In this document: positions 44,123 through 52,091 of the stretch, piece after piece | Numbering within the stretch: the stretch's first letter is position 1 | Layout of the letters: each line of letters opens with the position of its first letter | NCBI GenBank assembly: GCA_046290675.1 | Contig: JBKAHA010000002.1 | Span: 372,001-436,000 of the forward strand | Source of the DNA: Aureliella sp046290675 | GTDB lineage: Bacteria > Planctomycetota > Planctomycetia > Pirellulales > Pirellulaceae | Reading direction: 5' to 3' | DNA: 64,000 bases | Position numbers and translations under genes: made by a program | Notes under the pieces: model-generated | The model's database searches: none | Told to the model about the DNA's origin: nothing | The model's input: only the letters and a program-made list of their open reading frames with translations

Positions 44123-44178
44123 AACGCGTTTCGGTCTGCTTAAGCTAGATGATCGATCAATTCGAGCCAAGCGTTGGT

Positions 44179-44389
44179 CGGGGCAAATCCAAGTTTGAAT
44201 CTAGGCTGTTTCGCCATGGAGCCGCTGGCCCGACGCTGCCCCATCGCTGCCCCATCGCTGCCCCATCGCCGCCCCATCGCCGCCCCATCGCCGCCCCATC
44301 GCCGCCCCTTTTGGCAACGGGTTTCATGACGCACCCGGCCGCTAGGGCGTCGCGGTTCATGCCCTAACGTGAAACTCTGATTGGGCCTG
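44179..44389. mobile_element. MITE-like element, long copy (C)
   Basis: This is a 211-base element 56 bases after the stop of the ceramidase-dehydrogenase gene. Its ends ('CGGGGCAAATCCAAGTTT' on the left and 'AAACTCTGATTGGGCCTG' on the right) are imperfect inverted repeats matching the ends of the two copies at 50774 and 58112. It is flanked by a perfect direct repeat, AAGCGTTGGT (44169-44178 and 44390-44399; an 11th base C also matches), as expected of a target-site duplication. The interior differs from the other copies and holds an 11-base tandem repeat. No transposase is encoded. The 300 bases from 44390 to the next gene show nothing else recognisable. Confidence 0.8.
44235..44308. repeat. 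11-base tandem repeat within the long MITE
   Basis: Six full units and one partial unit of GCTGCCCCATC / GCCGCCCCATC run head to tail: the first three units carry T at position 3 and the later ones C. The unit length is not a multiple of three, so the repeat is not selected as coding sequence. It lies wholly inside the element at 44179-44389. Confidence 0.95.
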
Positions 44390-44692
44390 AAGCGTTGGTC
44401 AACTACAGGGACCTCGTTAGGTCTTTGGTACAAATTCAAAAGGATTCCGAAATTTCTTTGTAAGGCGTCTGTAAGCTGGACGTCATCTTCTGCAAGTTCC
44501 CGCGATGCTTCTGACCCTAAAGGCATCCGACTCCAGAACCAACGGATGAAATCACTGCAATGCTGAACGTTCAGCGTTGATGTGCGAGTGTACGACTCCT
44601 CGGAAAACCGAATGGTTCAAGGCGCCAGGAGTAACTGAATGCAATGTCGGGCAGCGCGGGGTGATATTCGTGAGACTTGAAGGAGAACGAAA

Positions 44693-45217
44693 ATGCTATT
44701 CACAAAAGCGATGTTTGGATTGGTCGCGACGGGACTGTCGCTCGGTGTAACTCTCGTAGCACCTGGCGATGCTAAGAGTGAGATGAGCCAGCGCCTTAGC
44801 GCAGAGGAGCGGGGACAGGAAAGTGTTGAGAAGGAAGAACCCGTAGCGACAAGACCGAAGGCGGGTGCTATGGATCGGCAGCGAGCAAAGGCGATGCGGA
44901 AACAGGGGGAATCCGAGTCCGGTAATCGGCGTATTGCCTCGGAGAAAACCGTTGGTACGGAACAGGCACCTAGTGGAGAAACCGTGTTTCGAGGCCGGTT
45001 GCCCCGTTACTATTCGGCCGTGGTCACGCCCAAGCAACGAGCAGAGATTTACTCCATTCAGAAGGGATATCGCGCGCGATTGGAAAATCTCGAGATTCAG
45101 CTAGCTGAGCTAAGGAAACGCGAGCAAGCCGAAGTTGCGGCAGTCCTGGACGCGAGTCAACTTGAGTATGTCGCAGAACAGACTGCCAAAGCTAGGGAGG
45201 GGCGATCAGCCAAATAG
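44693..45217 (+). CDS. Small secreted planctomycete protein of unknown function
   Basis: The 174-residue protein has a signal peptide ('AMFGLVATGLSLGVTLVAPG'), a charged disordered middle (~30-100), and a conserved-looking helical tail: 'RLPRYYSAVVTPKQRAEIY', then a coiled-coil segment ('LENLEIQLAELRKREQ') ending 'VLDASQLEYV'. I recognise this tail as a pattern recurring in small planctomycete proteins, where a helix hairpin resembles periplasmic LTxxQ/CpxP-like proteins, but the function is unknown. A strong AAGGAGAA ribosome binding site lies ~8 bases before the ATG. Confidence 0.85.
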   Translation: MLFTKAMFGLVATGLSLGVTLVAPGDAKSEMSQRLSAEERGQESVEKEEPVATRPKAGAMDRQRAKAMRKQGESESGNRRIASEKTVGTEQAPSGETVFRGRLPRYYSAVVTPKQRAEIYSIQKGYRARLENLEIQLAELRKREQAEVAAVLDASQLEYVAEQTAKAREGRSAK

Positions 45218-45618
45218 TCGGAAGCCAGAGGTCTATTTTCGATCCTTTTCGTAAAACTCTGGGAACGACTGGCACCCATATTTGCGGCCTGGATAGCAGG
45301 ATTCGCAATTTGGCAGCGTCATGTTTTTTCAGGGATGGCATCTAGATGGATGGCACGTGCGGGATTCGCCGTCGTCGGGTCGCTTTAGATGCCATTCCAG
45401 CTTGGTTCGAGGCCGGGATGGATCCGAACGGCCATGTCGCAAAAAAATCCAGTTTGAAAAAGATTCCGCATTGGCTCGGCGACTAGTTGGCATTTTTTTT
45501 GAGCCTATCCGTTTACGGCGCTAGATTTGCCCCGCTCGACGGCTGAGCAGAAATACTCAAAGCATCTGCTTCGGGTCGAATGCAAAACGAACGTGAATTT
45601 GAAAAAAGGAGTCGACTT
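45218..45618. other. Intergenic region with an inverted repeat
   Basis: About 400 bases lie between two plus-strand genes. The only clear structure is an imperfect inverted repeat: GGGATGGCATCTA at 45332-45344 with TAGATGCCATTCC at 45386-45398 (12 of 13 bases pair), separated by 41 bases. Open frames here are short and have random composition. The repeat could be a regulatory RNA structure, a degenerate insertion, or chance. Confidence 0.5.
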
Positions 45619-46320
45619 ATGGCTCGTGGAGAACACATATACATACAAACTCATTTGAACGGTCTACCGTTCCAACACCATGGAATTGACATGGGGGACG
45701 GTACAGTGATCCACCTGGCGCCCGAATCTGGAGCCAGGGTTGCTTTGGCGGACAACAGCGCCGAGTTTACGGTTCGTCGTGATTCCATCGAGGATTTTTG
45801 CCGGGGGCAGAAATCAGTCGTCAAGGAACACAGAGATGCGCGGAAGCCGGAGGCCGTCTGTCGAGCTGCCGAATCACGATTAGGTGAATCCGGCTACCAT
45901 CTGCTCGAGAACAACTGCGAGCATTTTGCAACAGCTTGCGCCACGGGGCGTCACGAGAGCCACCAAATAGAAATGGGAGAGGCAACACTATCCGCGATCG
46001 CTTCGATGGGTACGAAGGCGTTTTGGGCGGTGTCCTCTCGCTATGGCGGTCGTTTGATTGCGAAAGGTATGACTCGTGTTCACCCCGCATCGCTTTTGGC
46101 GGATGGCGTCGAAATCGCCACACTCGCGGCAACCTGTCGAAGCGGGGTGGACAGTCAGAATTCGAAACGGATCGCCAAGCTTAGCGGGACAGCGACCGCG
46201 GCGGGAATCGGAACTGTTCTAGGTGGTCCCGGTGGAGCAGCCGCTTGTGTTGCCCTGCATGTCGGATCGGGGGCAGTCGCAGAGCGAGTCTGCACCACCA
46301 TCCGCAAGTGGATCGGGTGA
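45619..46320 (+). CDS. LRAT-like (NlpC/P60 superfamily) thiol acyltransferase/hydrolase
   Basis: The 233-residue protein resembles the lecithin-retinol acyltransferase (LRAT) domain, a permuted NlpC/P60 papain-like fold. The expected triad is visible: H20 or H21 in 'FQHHGIDMG', H32 in 'VIHLAPE', and the nucleophile C100 in 'LLENNCEHFA'. A Gly/Ala-rich, possibly membrane-associated tail follows (~185-225, 'GTATAAGIGTVLGGPGGAA'). In eukaryotes such enzymes move acyl groups between lipids; bacterial members are largely uncharacterised. The ATG at 45619 has AAAGGAG seven bases upstream, so the longer frame from 45580 is rejected. It stands alone, with no clear operon partner. Confidence 0.82.
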   Translation: MARGEHIYIQTHLNGLPFQHHGIDMGDGTVIHLAPESGARVALADNSAEFTVRRDSIEDFCRGQKSVVKEHRDARKPEAVCRAAESRLGESGYHLLENNCEHFATACATGRHESHQIEMGEATLSAIASMGTKAFWAVSSRYGGRLIAKGMTRVHPASLLADGVEIATLAATCRSGVDSQNSKRIAKLSGTATAAGIGTVLGGPGGAAACVALHVGSGAVAERVCTTIRKWIG

Positions 46321-46395
46321 CCCTTCCACCCCTACGGCGAAGGGCAAATGGCAAATGGCGAATCTGCTGTAGCGGCACAAGTCCTGCCGAGGGCT

Positions 46396-46836
46396 CTACT
46401 TCAGGACGACTTCGTGACTCTTGTGTAGATCGTCCAATCCGACTTGGATGAGTTCAGTGAGTATGTCCATGTCCACGTCATCGAGATTCTTGAGGTAGAG
46501 GCAAGACTTGCCGGTCTTATGTTTACCTAGCTTGGACAGCAGAGCTTTGTAGTTGCCGGTTCCAGGCAAGACGTAGAGAACGGGCCCCGTCTTCCGTATC
46601 GAGAAGCCGGTGGCCAGCATTTCGCCTTCGTCGCCATTTGCACGATAGTAGGTGTATTTTCCGAATCCCACGATTGAGTCTCCCCAAAGTTTGGGGCGGC
46701 AGCCAGTGACTTCCTTAAAGAGTTTGAGCAGTTGCTTACCGGCAGCCTTGGCCTTCGAATCTTCCAGGGCGTTCAGATAGCCGGTGACGCTCGAATTGGT
46801 TGCCTTTGTCTTGATCTGAACTTTTTTCTTTGCCAC
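46396..46836 (-). CDS. DUF1801 family protein
   Basis: The 146-residue soluble protein has the YdhG/DUF1801 pattern: 'SVTGYLNALEDSKAKAAG', 'FKEVTGCRPKLWGDSIVGF', 'YTYYRANGDEGEMLATGFS', and 'CLYLKNLDDVDMDILTELI'. The family function is unknown; the fold is related to small iron-sulfur cluster-assembly and 'YdhG-like' proteins. The GTG start has GAGGAAGG ~10 bases upstream. It converges with the LRAT-like gene and is probably an independent unit. Confidence 0.88.
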   Translation of the reverse strand: MAKKKVQIKTKATNSSVTGYLNALEDSKAKAAGKQLLKLFKEVTGCRPKLWGDSIVGFGKYTYYRANGDEGEMLATGFSIRKTGPVLYVLPGTGNYKALLSKLGKHKTGKSCLYLKNLDDVDMDILTELIQVGLDDLHKSHEVVLK

Positions 46837-46929
46837 GTAGAAAAACCTTCCTCAAGACGAAAACGTCAATGACACTTCCTGCGGCTCGGTAAAGCCAGAA
46901 CTTGAAAACGCCGGACCGAAAATCGTTCG

Positions 46930-47904
46930 CTATTTATTGAATGTGCGTTTGCCGATTTTATCTTGCGATGGAAAGTCCTCAGGCACCGAGGTTAGAGTCA
47001 CTTCTCCCGTAGCTGCCCACTCGGAACCGCGGAGAAATGTTGTAATGAAGCCAACGCATTCCATAGAAAAGTCCGCATGGCCGAGTGTGGAGTGAAAGAC
47101 CCTTCCCTTTCCGTAGTCCAATGCCATCAGCATAGGCTCGTGTCGGTCCGACCCTTTCTTTTCAGGTGCTGCATAGGCCGTCGCCAGGATCGTCATATTG
47201 ATGGCAGGACCACGCAGGCGTTCGTAGAGTTCATCTTCAGTATGCAACCAGGCGGTAGGTAACCCCTTCGTAATCGGATGAGCGGTATCCCGAATGATGA
47301 TCTCAAATTCATGCCGCGGGCCATGGCCACCTCCTTTTCCGACTGAGTTGTCACGAACTTCCTTACCTTCTTTGGTGAAGTAGACGTAGGGGCCGGACTT
47401 TTGGTCGCGGTCGCCCCATCCACCCAGGCCGATCATTTCGTTGTAAGCTGGCCACTCCGGGAAACAATTATCGGCTGCATGGACGACGACCAGGCCGCCG
47501 CCGTTTTTCATGTATTTTTCGAACGCGTCCTGAGTCTCCTGAGGCCAAGGTGCAGCGCCCCATCCAAAATTGTTAACGACAACATCGTACTTGCTGAATT
47601 CAGGCTTGAAGTTGGGATCAGGCTTGGCTTGTTTCAATGCTTCCGACTTGAAGCCCGCAAGCGGATACTTTGACAGTTCGGCTTCACCCTTCCAAGTGAA
47701 TTGAGTTCGTTGAATGTCGACTTCAAATCGCCCACTCTCCTCAAGGTAATGCTTCATCATTACCGTTGTCTTGGGCCATGCACCGTGATTGTTCTGACCA
47801 TCAATGATGAGTGCCTTTAGTTTCGCTTCTTCGGCAAATGCACATTGAAGAGTGGCGAAAAGGAACAAAGAAAAAACAAGGGAGAGAGAGGTGCGGTTCC
47901 GCAT
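46930..47904 (-). CDS. ThuA-like domain protein (secreted)
   Basis: The 324-residue protein has a cleavable signal peptide ('SLVFSLFLFATLQCAFA') and a ThuA-like glutamine-amidotransferase-fold domain. Visible motifs are 'LKALIIDGQNNHGAWPKTT', 'YDVVVNNFGWG', 'NGGGLVVVHAADNCFPEWP', 'DTAHPITKGLP' and 'GRVFHSTLGHADFSM'. Such domains occur in trehalose-utilisation loci and very often in planctomycete sugar-degradation proteins; the reaction is not settled. The ATG at 47904 is preferred to a TTG five codons earlier. A second, different ThuA-like protein is at 53801. Confidence 0.9.
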   Translation of the reverse strand: MRNRTSLSLVFSLFLFATLQCAFAEEAKLKALIIDGQNNHGAWPKTTVMMKHYLEESGRFEVDIQRTQFTWKGEAELSKYPLAGFKSEALKQAKPDPNFKPEFSKYDVVVNNFGWGAAPWPQETQDAFEKYMKNGGGLVVVHAADNCFPEWPAYNEMIGLGGWGDRDQKSGPYVYFTKEGKEVRDNSVGKGGGHGPRHEFEIIIRDTAHPITKGLPTAWLHTEDELYERLRGPAINMTILATAYAAPEKKGSDRHEPMLMALDYGKGRVFHSTLGHADFSMECVGFITTFLRGSEWAATGEVTLTSVPEDFPSQDKIGKRTFNK

Positions 47905-48114
47905 ATTTGGCTCACGCAAAACGGGGGCTGGGTAGGATCTGGCAGTTCGTGCCGGGTTGGGATTGTAGATTGTAACTCGAATTCGTTCGATTGTTGGTTG
48001 CAGGCACTGTTCGGCTGGCTTAGGTCGTGCGTCTAATGAAGTTGATCACCGCATCGATGCTCGATTTCGATCATGTTTTTGAACCGCCGGCAAGCCGTTG
48101 CAGATTGGCTAACG

Positions 48115-48144
48115 AAAAAAGGACGCCGCGATACCGCGGCGTCC
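48115..48144 (-). terminator. Rho-independent terminator of the BlaI-BlaR1 operon
   Basis: A perfect 10-base stem (GGACGCCGCG at 48121-48130 and CGCGGCGTCC at 48135-48144) has a 4-base loop. On the minus strand it is followed by T6 (AAAAAA at 48115-48120 on the plus strand). It lies ~50 bases past the BlaR1-like stop at 48193. Confidence 0.95.
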
Positions 48145-48192
48145 CAATCGATTTCGTATTTGTAGCCTGTCGAAGCCACCATTAAACCAGGT

Positions 48193-50199
48193 TTACAAGC
48201 GACCAAGGGCTTGGAAAGGGAGTTGGCCAGTCAATGTCAGCGTTGGGAGGCCACTGTCTGCTTGATTACTTGTGATCTTCCACTCGTTCGCTTGGCTTCG
48301 GATTTTGGCGAGCATGGAACGCTCTTCCTCTGTCTGGTTGTCAGCGTCCTCGAGTCCGCTGATATAGCTCTGGATCTCCTTCATGCAACGCTCTGCAGCT
48401 TCAAGCTTGTCGGCTTCTTTGACCGCGACTGCCAAACGGAAATGGGAATCTGTAGGATCGCCGACGATGTCCATTCCCAGAGCGACGCTGTGACTGACCT
48501 GCAGAAGCTCATAGATTATAAGTTCGACGCCGTCGTAATCCTTGGTTTGAAGGTATTCCTGGTCCACGGCAATTTCTTGAGGAACTGCGAACGCGACCGT
48601 TAAAACACCTCCTTGGACCAAAGACCACAGTTGTTGGGCTGTGGGGTTGGATTCCGTTTTCGTCGGGGTTTCTGGGGAGAGCTGCAATGTTTTGCTTTGG
48701 CCTTTGGATCGAAGCAATTCCCGAATGGCCTCGTGTTCTTTAGGAAAGATAGGTTGCAGTCGTGCCGTATCTGCGATTGCAGACCAGTCAACGACTTTCG
48801 CAAAATCGAGTTGGAAACGGTTGCTGCCCAGCGAAACCGCGTACTTATTCTCATTCTGCCGCTGTGCCTCGGGTATCTCAGTCAACTGAACATCCAAAGA
48901 CGATTGCCAACCCTGAAGTTGCCCGACTAGATCTTGTGCCACCTCAGGCGGAGTTGAACGGAGGAGCACCGATTCGATCATGGTTAGCTGAGATGCGAAG
49001 TCTTTGTTGGCAAGCATTGGTTGAGGCTGGATGTAGGCGTACCCACTTCCCTGTCCAATGGCATCCCAAGGCTTGCAGGTTGCACGAGAGAACGGCTTGC
49101 TCGCTGGATTGCTCAATCTGCCTCGTGCGGCGATGCGAGTCACTTGGGCCTGTGGCTCATCGGCATGGATATTCCAGGCTATCGCGCCGGTCGAGACAAT
49201 CACAAAACCTGCCAGCATGAGCCAGCTTGGACTGCGGTAGTACGATTTATTACTTTTCAACATTTTGATCCTCCTGACCACTGTGTTGGTCGAAACGGAA
49301 ACTCCAAAGGAAACGGAATCGTTGTGTTGCGAATCCATTCGCAACGCCAACATCGAAAGGCCTTGTCGATATTGATTTGGGGATGACAGCAGTTTGGCTG
49401 CGTCTCTGTCCGTCGCTAGTTCTTGGGCGAAAATGAGATTGCTTCGCAACCAGCTTGCGAGAGGGTGCATGTAGATCGCAGAGAGCACGATTTCAGCAAA
49501 CAACCTTCGTCTCGCGTCGTTGCGACGGACGTGAGTGAGTTCATGAGCCAGTGACGTTCGGCGTTCGAGTTCGGTCCACTCTGAGAAGTTGACCGGAACA
49601 TAGATCACGCTGCGTCGAAGACAGCTGACGCAGGGACTTGTCAGCCGATGGCTGAAGCGGATCTCAGGCGGGGTTTCCAGACCAGCGTTTGAAGCCAGTT
49701 TTTCCAGATCGACCAGGGTATGTGGATCTACGCACAGCTTGCTCCCATCTGTCATTCGCCAAAGGGCAGCGTAGCCCAATGCGAGTCGCAGTAGGATGGT
49801 CGCACAACAGGCCAACGCAGCCCAAGTTGCATACTTGGATAGACGGACACCAAATTCGTTTCTTGGTGAGCTAAGGAAACGTAGTTCATTTAGGGCCAAT
49901 TCCATATTGATTCGGAATGCGGCCGGAATGCGCGAACTCGCGTTTGAGGTTCGCGGCATCGATTCCGCGTGGCTGGCTGGTTTTGCCGAAAGCGAATTTA
50001 CTGGTTCGTGCAGTTGTAGTGTCCAAGCACGAGGTACTTCAAAGCACATCAGGAGTACACTCATGGTGCAGAGTACGATTCCGACAAGACAAACAAATTC
50101 GGCTTTCCTCGCATCGCGCGGCAGCAGCCAACGTGTGACTCCCAGCGTAAGTACAGCGACCAGTGAGACCTGAAGAAGGCAAGCAATCAGAGCGGCCAT
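48193..50199 (-). CDS. BlaR1/MecR1-type M56 membrane metallopeptidase
   Basis: The 668-residue protein has four N-terminal membrane helices and an M56 zinc protease domain with 'SLAHELTHVRRND' (HExxH) between helices; a further helix lies at ~325-345 ('WLMLAGFVIVSTGAIAWN'). The C-terminal ~320 residues form an outer domain, but not the penicillin-binding domain of true BlaR1; it has no SxxK beta-lactam motif that I can see. So the signal sensed is unknown. The family cleaves or inactivates its BlaI partner when triggered. The gene begins 2 bases after the BlaI-like stop, so the pair is one operon. A strong terminator follows at 48115-48144. Confidence 0.9.
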   Translation of the reverse strand: MAALIACLLQVSLVAVLTLGVTRWLLPRDARKAEFVCLVGIVLCTMSVLLMCFEVPRAWTLQLHEPVNSLSAKPASHAESMPRTSNASSRIPAAFRINMELALNELRFLSSPRNEFGVRLSKYATWAALACCATILLRLALGYAALWRMTDGSKLCVDPHTLVDLEKLASNAGLETPPEIRFSHRLTSPCVSCLRRSVIYVPVNFSEWTELERRTSLAHELTHVRRNDARRRLFAEIVLSAIYMHPLASWLRSNLIFAQELATDRDAAKLLSSPNQYRQGLSMLALRMDSQHNDSVSFGVSVSTNTVVRRIKMLKSNKSYYRSPSWLMLAGFVIVSTGAIAWNIHADEPQAQVTRIAARGRLSNPASKPFSRATCKPWDAIGQGSGYAYIQPQPMLANKDFASQLTMIESVLLRSTPPEVAQDLVGQLQGWQSSLDVQLTEIPEAQRQNENKYAVSLGSNRFQLDFAKVVDWSAIADTARLQPIFPKEHEAIRELLRSKGQSKTLQLSPETPTKTESNPTAQQLWSLVQGGVLTVAFAVPQEIAVDQEYLQTKDYDGVELIIYELLQVSHSVALGMDIVGDPTDSHFRLAVAVKEADKLEAAERCMKEIQSYISGLEDADNQTEEERSMLAKIRSQANEWKITSNQADSGLPTLTLTGQLPFQALGRL

Positions 50200-50201
50200 G
50201 G

Positions 50202-50585
50202 CTATTGCTCCTGACTGTCGAGAATTTGACGCAGGTATTCACGCTCTTCCGCGGTCAGCTTTTTGTGGTCAAGCAAGTGCACCAACAGGGCTTCGCGAGA
50301 TCCGTCGAAGACTCGAGTTACCAAGTCGCCGACGAGCGTTGTAGAGACTTGGTCGAACGTCCGGATTGCCTTGTAGTTGTACGGGCGTTTCGCAGTGGTT
50401 TGCTCAAGAAAGCCCTTCTCGACGAGGGCACGAACTACATTGGCGACGGTCACATAGGCAATGTCTTCACCCTGTTCCAATAGATGCCGGTGCGCGTCGT
50501 CAGCAGCTGCAGCGTCACGCTGCCAGAAGACTTGCATTACTGCCAGTTCGCGACTGGTCAGCTCAGTAGATTTGGGTCTAGCCAA
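50202..50585 (-). CDS. BlaI/MecI-family transcriptional repressor
   Basis: The protein is a 127-residue winged helix-turn-helix repressor, starting 'ARPKSTELTSRELAVMQVF' and continuing 'YVTVANVVRALVEKGFLEQ', the DNA-recognition region, with a helical dimerisation tail ('LTAEEREYLRQIL'). It should repress its own operon until cleaved through the BlaR1-like partner. I chose a TTG at 50585 because GGAGG stands 8 bases before it; an ATG at 50600 gives five more residues and has no such site. Two palindromes upstream (50646-50679 and 50708-50731) are the likely binding sites. Confidence 0.9.
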   Translation of the reverse strand: MARPKSTELTSRELAVMQVFWQRDAAAADDAHRHLLEQGEDIAYVTVANVVRALVEKGFLEQTTAKRPYNYKAIRTFDQVSTTLVGDLVTRVFDGSREALLVHLLDHKKLTAEEREYLRQILDSQEQ

Positions 50586-50645
50586 CGTCGTTACCTCCAT
50601 GTTCGAGGTCCAATAAGCAAGCGGCGGCTGAATGGCTGCTTACTT

Positions 50646-50679
50646 AGTTTTGGATAACCAAATTCGGTTTTCCAAAACT
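50646..50679. promoter_or_regulatory. Probable BlaI-type operator 1
   Basis: An inverted repeat has outer arms AGTTTTGGA (50646-50654) and TCCAAAACT (50671-50679), with inner AACC/GGTT pairing that extends the symmetry to about 14 bases per arm with one mismatch. It lies ~60 bases upstream of the repressor start. It shares the TTTTGG/CCAAAA half-sites with the second palindrome. Confidence 0.75.
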
Positions 50680-50707
50680 TAGGCGAGATCGACGCGACAT
50701 AGCAATA

Positions 50708-50731
50708 GCAGTTTTGGTTAATCAAAACTGC
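50708..50731. promoter_or_regulatory. Probable BlaI-type operator 2
   Basis: A 24-base palindrome has perfect 9-base arms, GCAGTTTTG and CAAAACTGC, around GTTAAT. On the minus strand a TTGATT inside it, and a TATGTC 18 bases later, could be the -35 and -10 boxes of the operon promoter. If so, repressor bound here would block RNA polymerase. Confidence 0.75.
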
Positions 50732-50773
50732 CGATGGTTAGTGAAGGCTTGCAATGAGATTGGTCTCTTTGCC

Positions 50774-50918
50774 CAGGGGCAATCAAAGTTTGAACTTGGG
50801 TTGAGTAGCAATTCAATACCTAACCCTCTGTTTCCGAGTTTCGCGAGGAATTTGCGGAGGGTCGGAGCCTGAGCGACGGGGAGGAATTCTTCCCAACTTT
50901 AAACTTTGATTGGCCCTG
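50774..50918. mobile_element. MITE-like element, copy A
   Basis: The element is 145 bases. The left end 'CAGGGGCAATCAAAGTTT' and right end 'AAACTTTGATTGGCCCTG' are near-perfect inverted repeats. It is bounded by a perfect 10-base direct repeat, TCTCTTTGCC (50764-50773 and 50919-50928), a typical target-site duplication; the right copy touches the stop codon of the symporter gene. The whole 145 bases align without gaps, in inverted orientation, with the copy at 58112-58256 (119 of 145 positions identical, counted by hand). It encodes nothing. Confidence 0.88.
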
Positions 50919-50927
50919 TCTCTTTGC

Positions 50928-52076
50928 CTATAAGGGACTCGAGAGGCTTAAGGTACTCTGATCAGTTTCCGCAGCCACAGATCCCCAGTAGCTAGCGAGC
51001 AGGGTCCCGGTCAGCATACATCCGAATGTGTAGGCTGCCGTTGGGATGAGTGCGGGAGATTCGGAGCCAAACATGTTGGCGGCTAGGAATGTGCCAAGTC
51101 CTGCGTTTTGCATGCCGACCTCCAGCGACAAGGCGCGGCCCATTGAACTGGGGAGGCGTTTAGTCCAAGCGGCGATTCCTCCGCCAAGATATCCGGCGAC
51201 ATTGATGGCAAGCAGAGCTACCAGGAGTGCTAGACTGATTAGTCCAAGTTGATTTCGGTTCACGGCGACGACCGACGCGATGATCCAAAGTAAAGCTATA
51301 CTTGCCACCCAGGGAGCCAACGTGACGAGCCATTGGATTTTTTGTTTCACCAGTTGCTGAACAGCGAAGCCCAGCAACACGGGAAGCACGACGGTGGTCA
51401 ACAAGGTTGTCGCTTGTTGCCATGGATTCGGCAAAATGTGTTGCTCATCAAAATGACCGATAACCGATAGAGCCAACGGGACCGAGATCGGAGACAAAAG
51501 CGTTGCGACGGTGGTTAGGCTGATGGAGTAACTGACATTTCCCCGAGCGGTCATGGTCAACACGTTGGAAGCCATGGCTCCGGGAACGCAGCCCACAAGC
51601 ACAACCCCGCTTGCGATGGGACCAGTCAAGCCGAGGATTCGAATCGCGGACCAAGCTAGAAACGGCATCCAAATACATTGGACCGCGACACCTAGAAACA
51701 CGGCTATTGGGTGTTGGCGCAGTTCACGCAATTCTCGCAACTTGATTGCCATGCCCAAGCAGAACATGGTGATGATGACCAACCAGCGCAGACCCCACTT
51801 GGGTAACCAAAACGGATCGAATCCAAGTTGATCGGCTGTGTTGGGTTGAACCTGTCTATCGACGCTTGCTGCGGTATCAGATCCTTCCTCAACTGCTGGC
51901 TTCGACATATTCTGCGGTGATAAGCCAATTGCCGCCGCGACACTTGGCCAAGCAAAGGCTAGAGTCGAGGAGACCATCAGCGCGAGAAGCAGTCCCCAAC
52001 GCCTTATCCAAGATGGATTGCTGGGTGGGTCCTCAAGATCGGCATCGCCTCTGTTGGTCGTTGATCCGGTCGACAT
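50928..52076 (-). CDS. Bile acid:sodium symporter family (SBF) transporter
   Basis: The 382-residue protein has about 9-10 membrane helices and the SBF family pattern: 'MFCLGMAIKLRELRELRQH', 'VLVGCVPGAMASNVLTMTA', 'LSPISVPLAL' and 'EVGMQNAGLGTFLAANM'. Bacterial members move organic anions, often by sodium symport; the substrate here is unknown. The N-terminus carries an extra ~60-residue extension with an additional hydrophobic stretch ('LLLALMVSSTLAFAWPSVA'). The gene starts 15 bases after the lpd stop, so the two are probably co-transcribed. Its stop adjoins the duplicated target site of the MITE at 50774. Confidence 0.9.
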   Translation of the reverse strand: MSTGSTTNRGDADLEDPPSNPSWIRRWGLLLALMVSSTLAFAWPSVAAAIGLSPQNMSKPAVEEGSDTAASVDRQVQPNTADQLGFDPFWLPKWGLRWLVIITMFCLGMAIKLRELRELRQHPIAVFLGVAVQCIWMPFLAWSAIRILGLTGPIASGVVLVGCVPGAMASNVLTMTARGNVSYSISLTTVATLLSPISVPLALSVIGHFDEQHILPNPWQQATTLLTTVVLPVLLGFAVQQLVKQKIQWLVTLAPWVASIALLWIIASVVAVNRNQLGLISLALLVALLAINVAGYLGGGIAAWTKRLPSSMGRALSLEVGMQNAGLGTFLAANMFGSESPALIPTAAYTFGCMLTGTLLASYWGSVAAETDQSTLSLSSPL

Positions 52077-52091
52077 CTGAATGCGTTGGCG

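Noticed and set aside
44235..44308. Possible CRISPR array
   Set aside because: The units are contiguous 11-base repeats without spacers, and no cas gene is nearby.
44140..44526. Minus-strand frame with GRRWGGDGAAM repeats
   Set aside because: The repeats result from an 11-base tandem repeat inside a MITE-like element; every third unit returns to frame only by chance.
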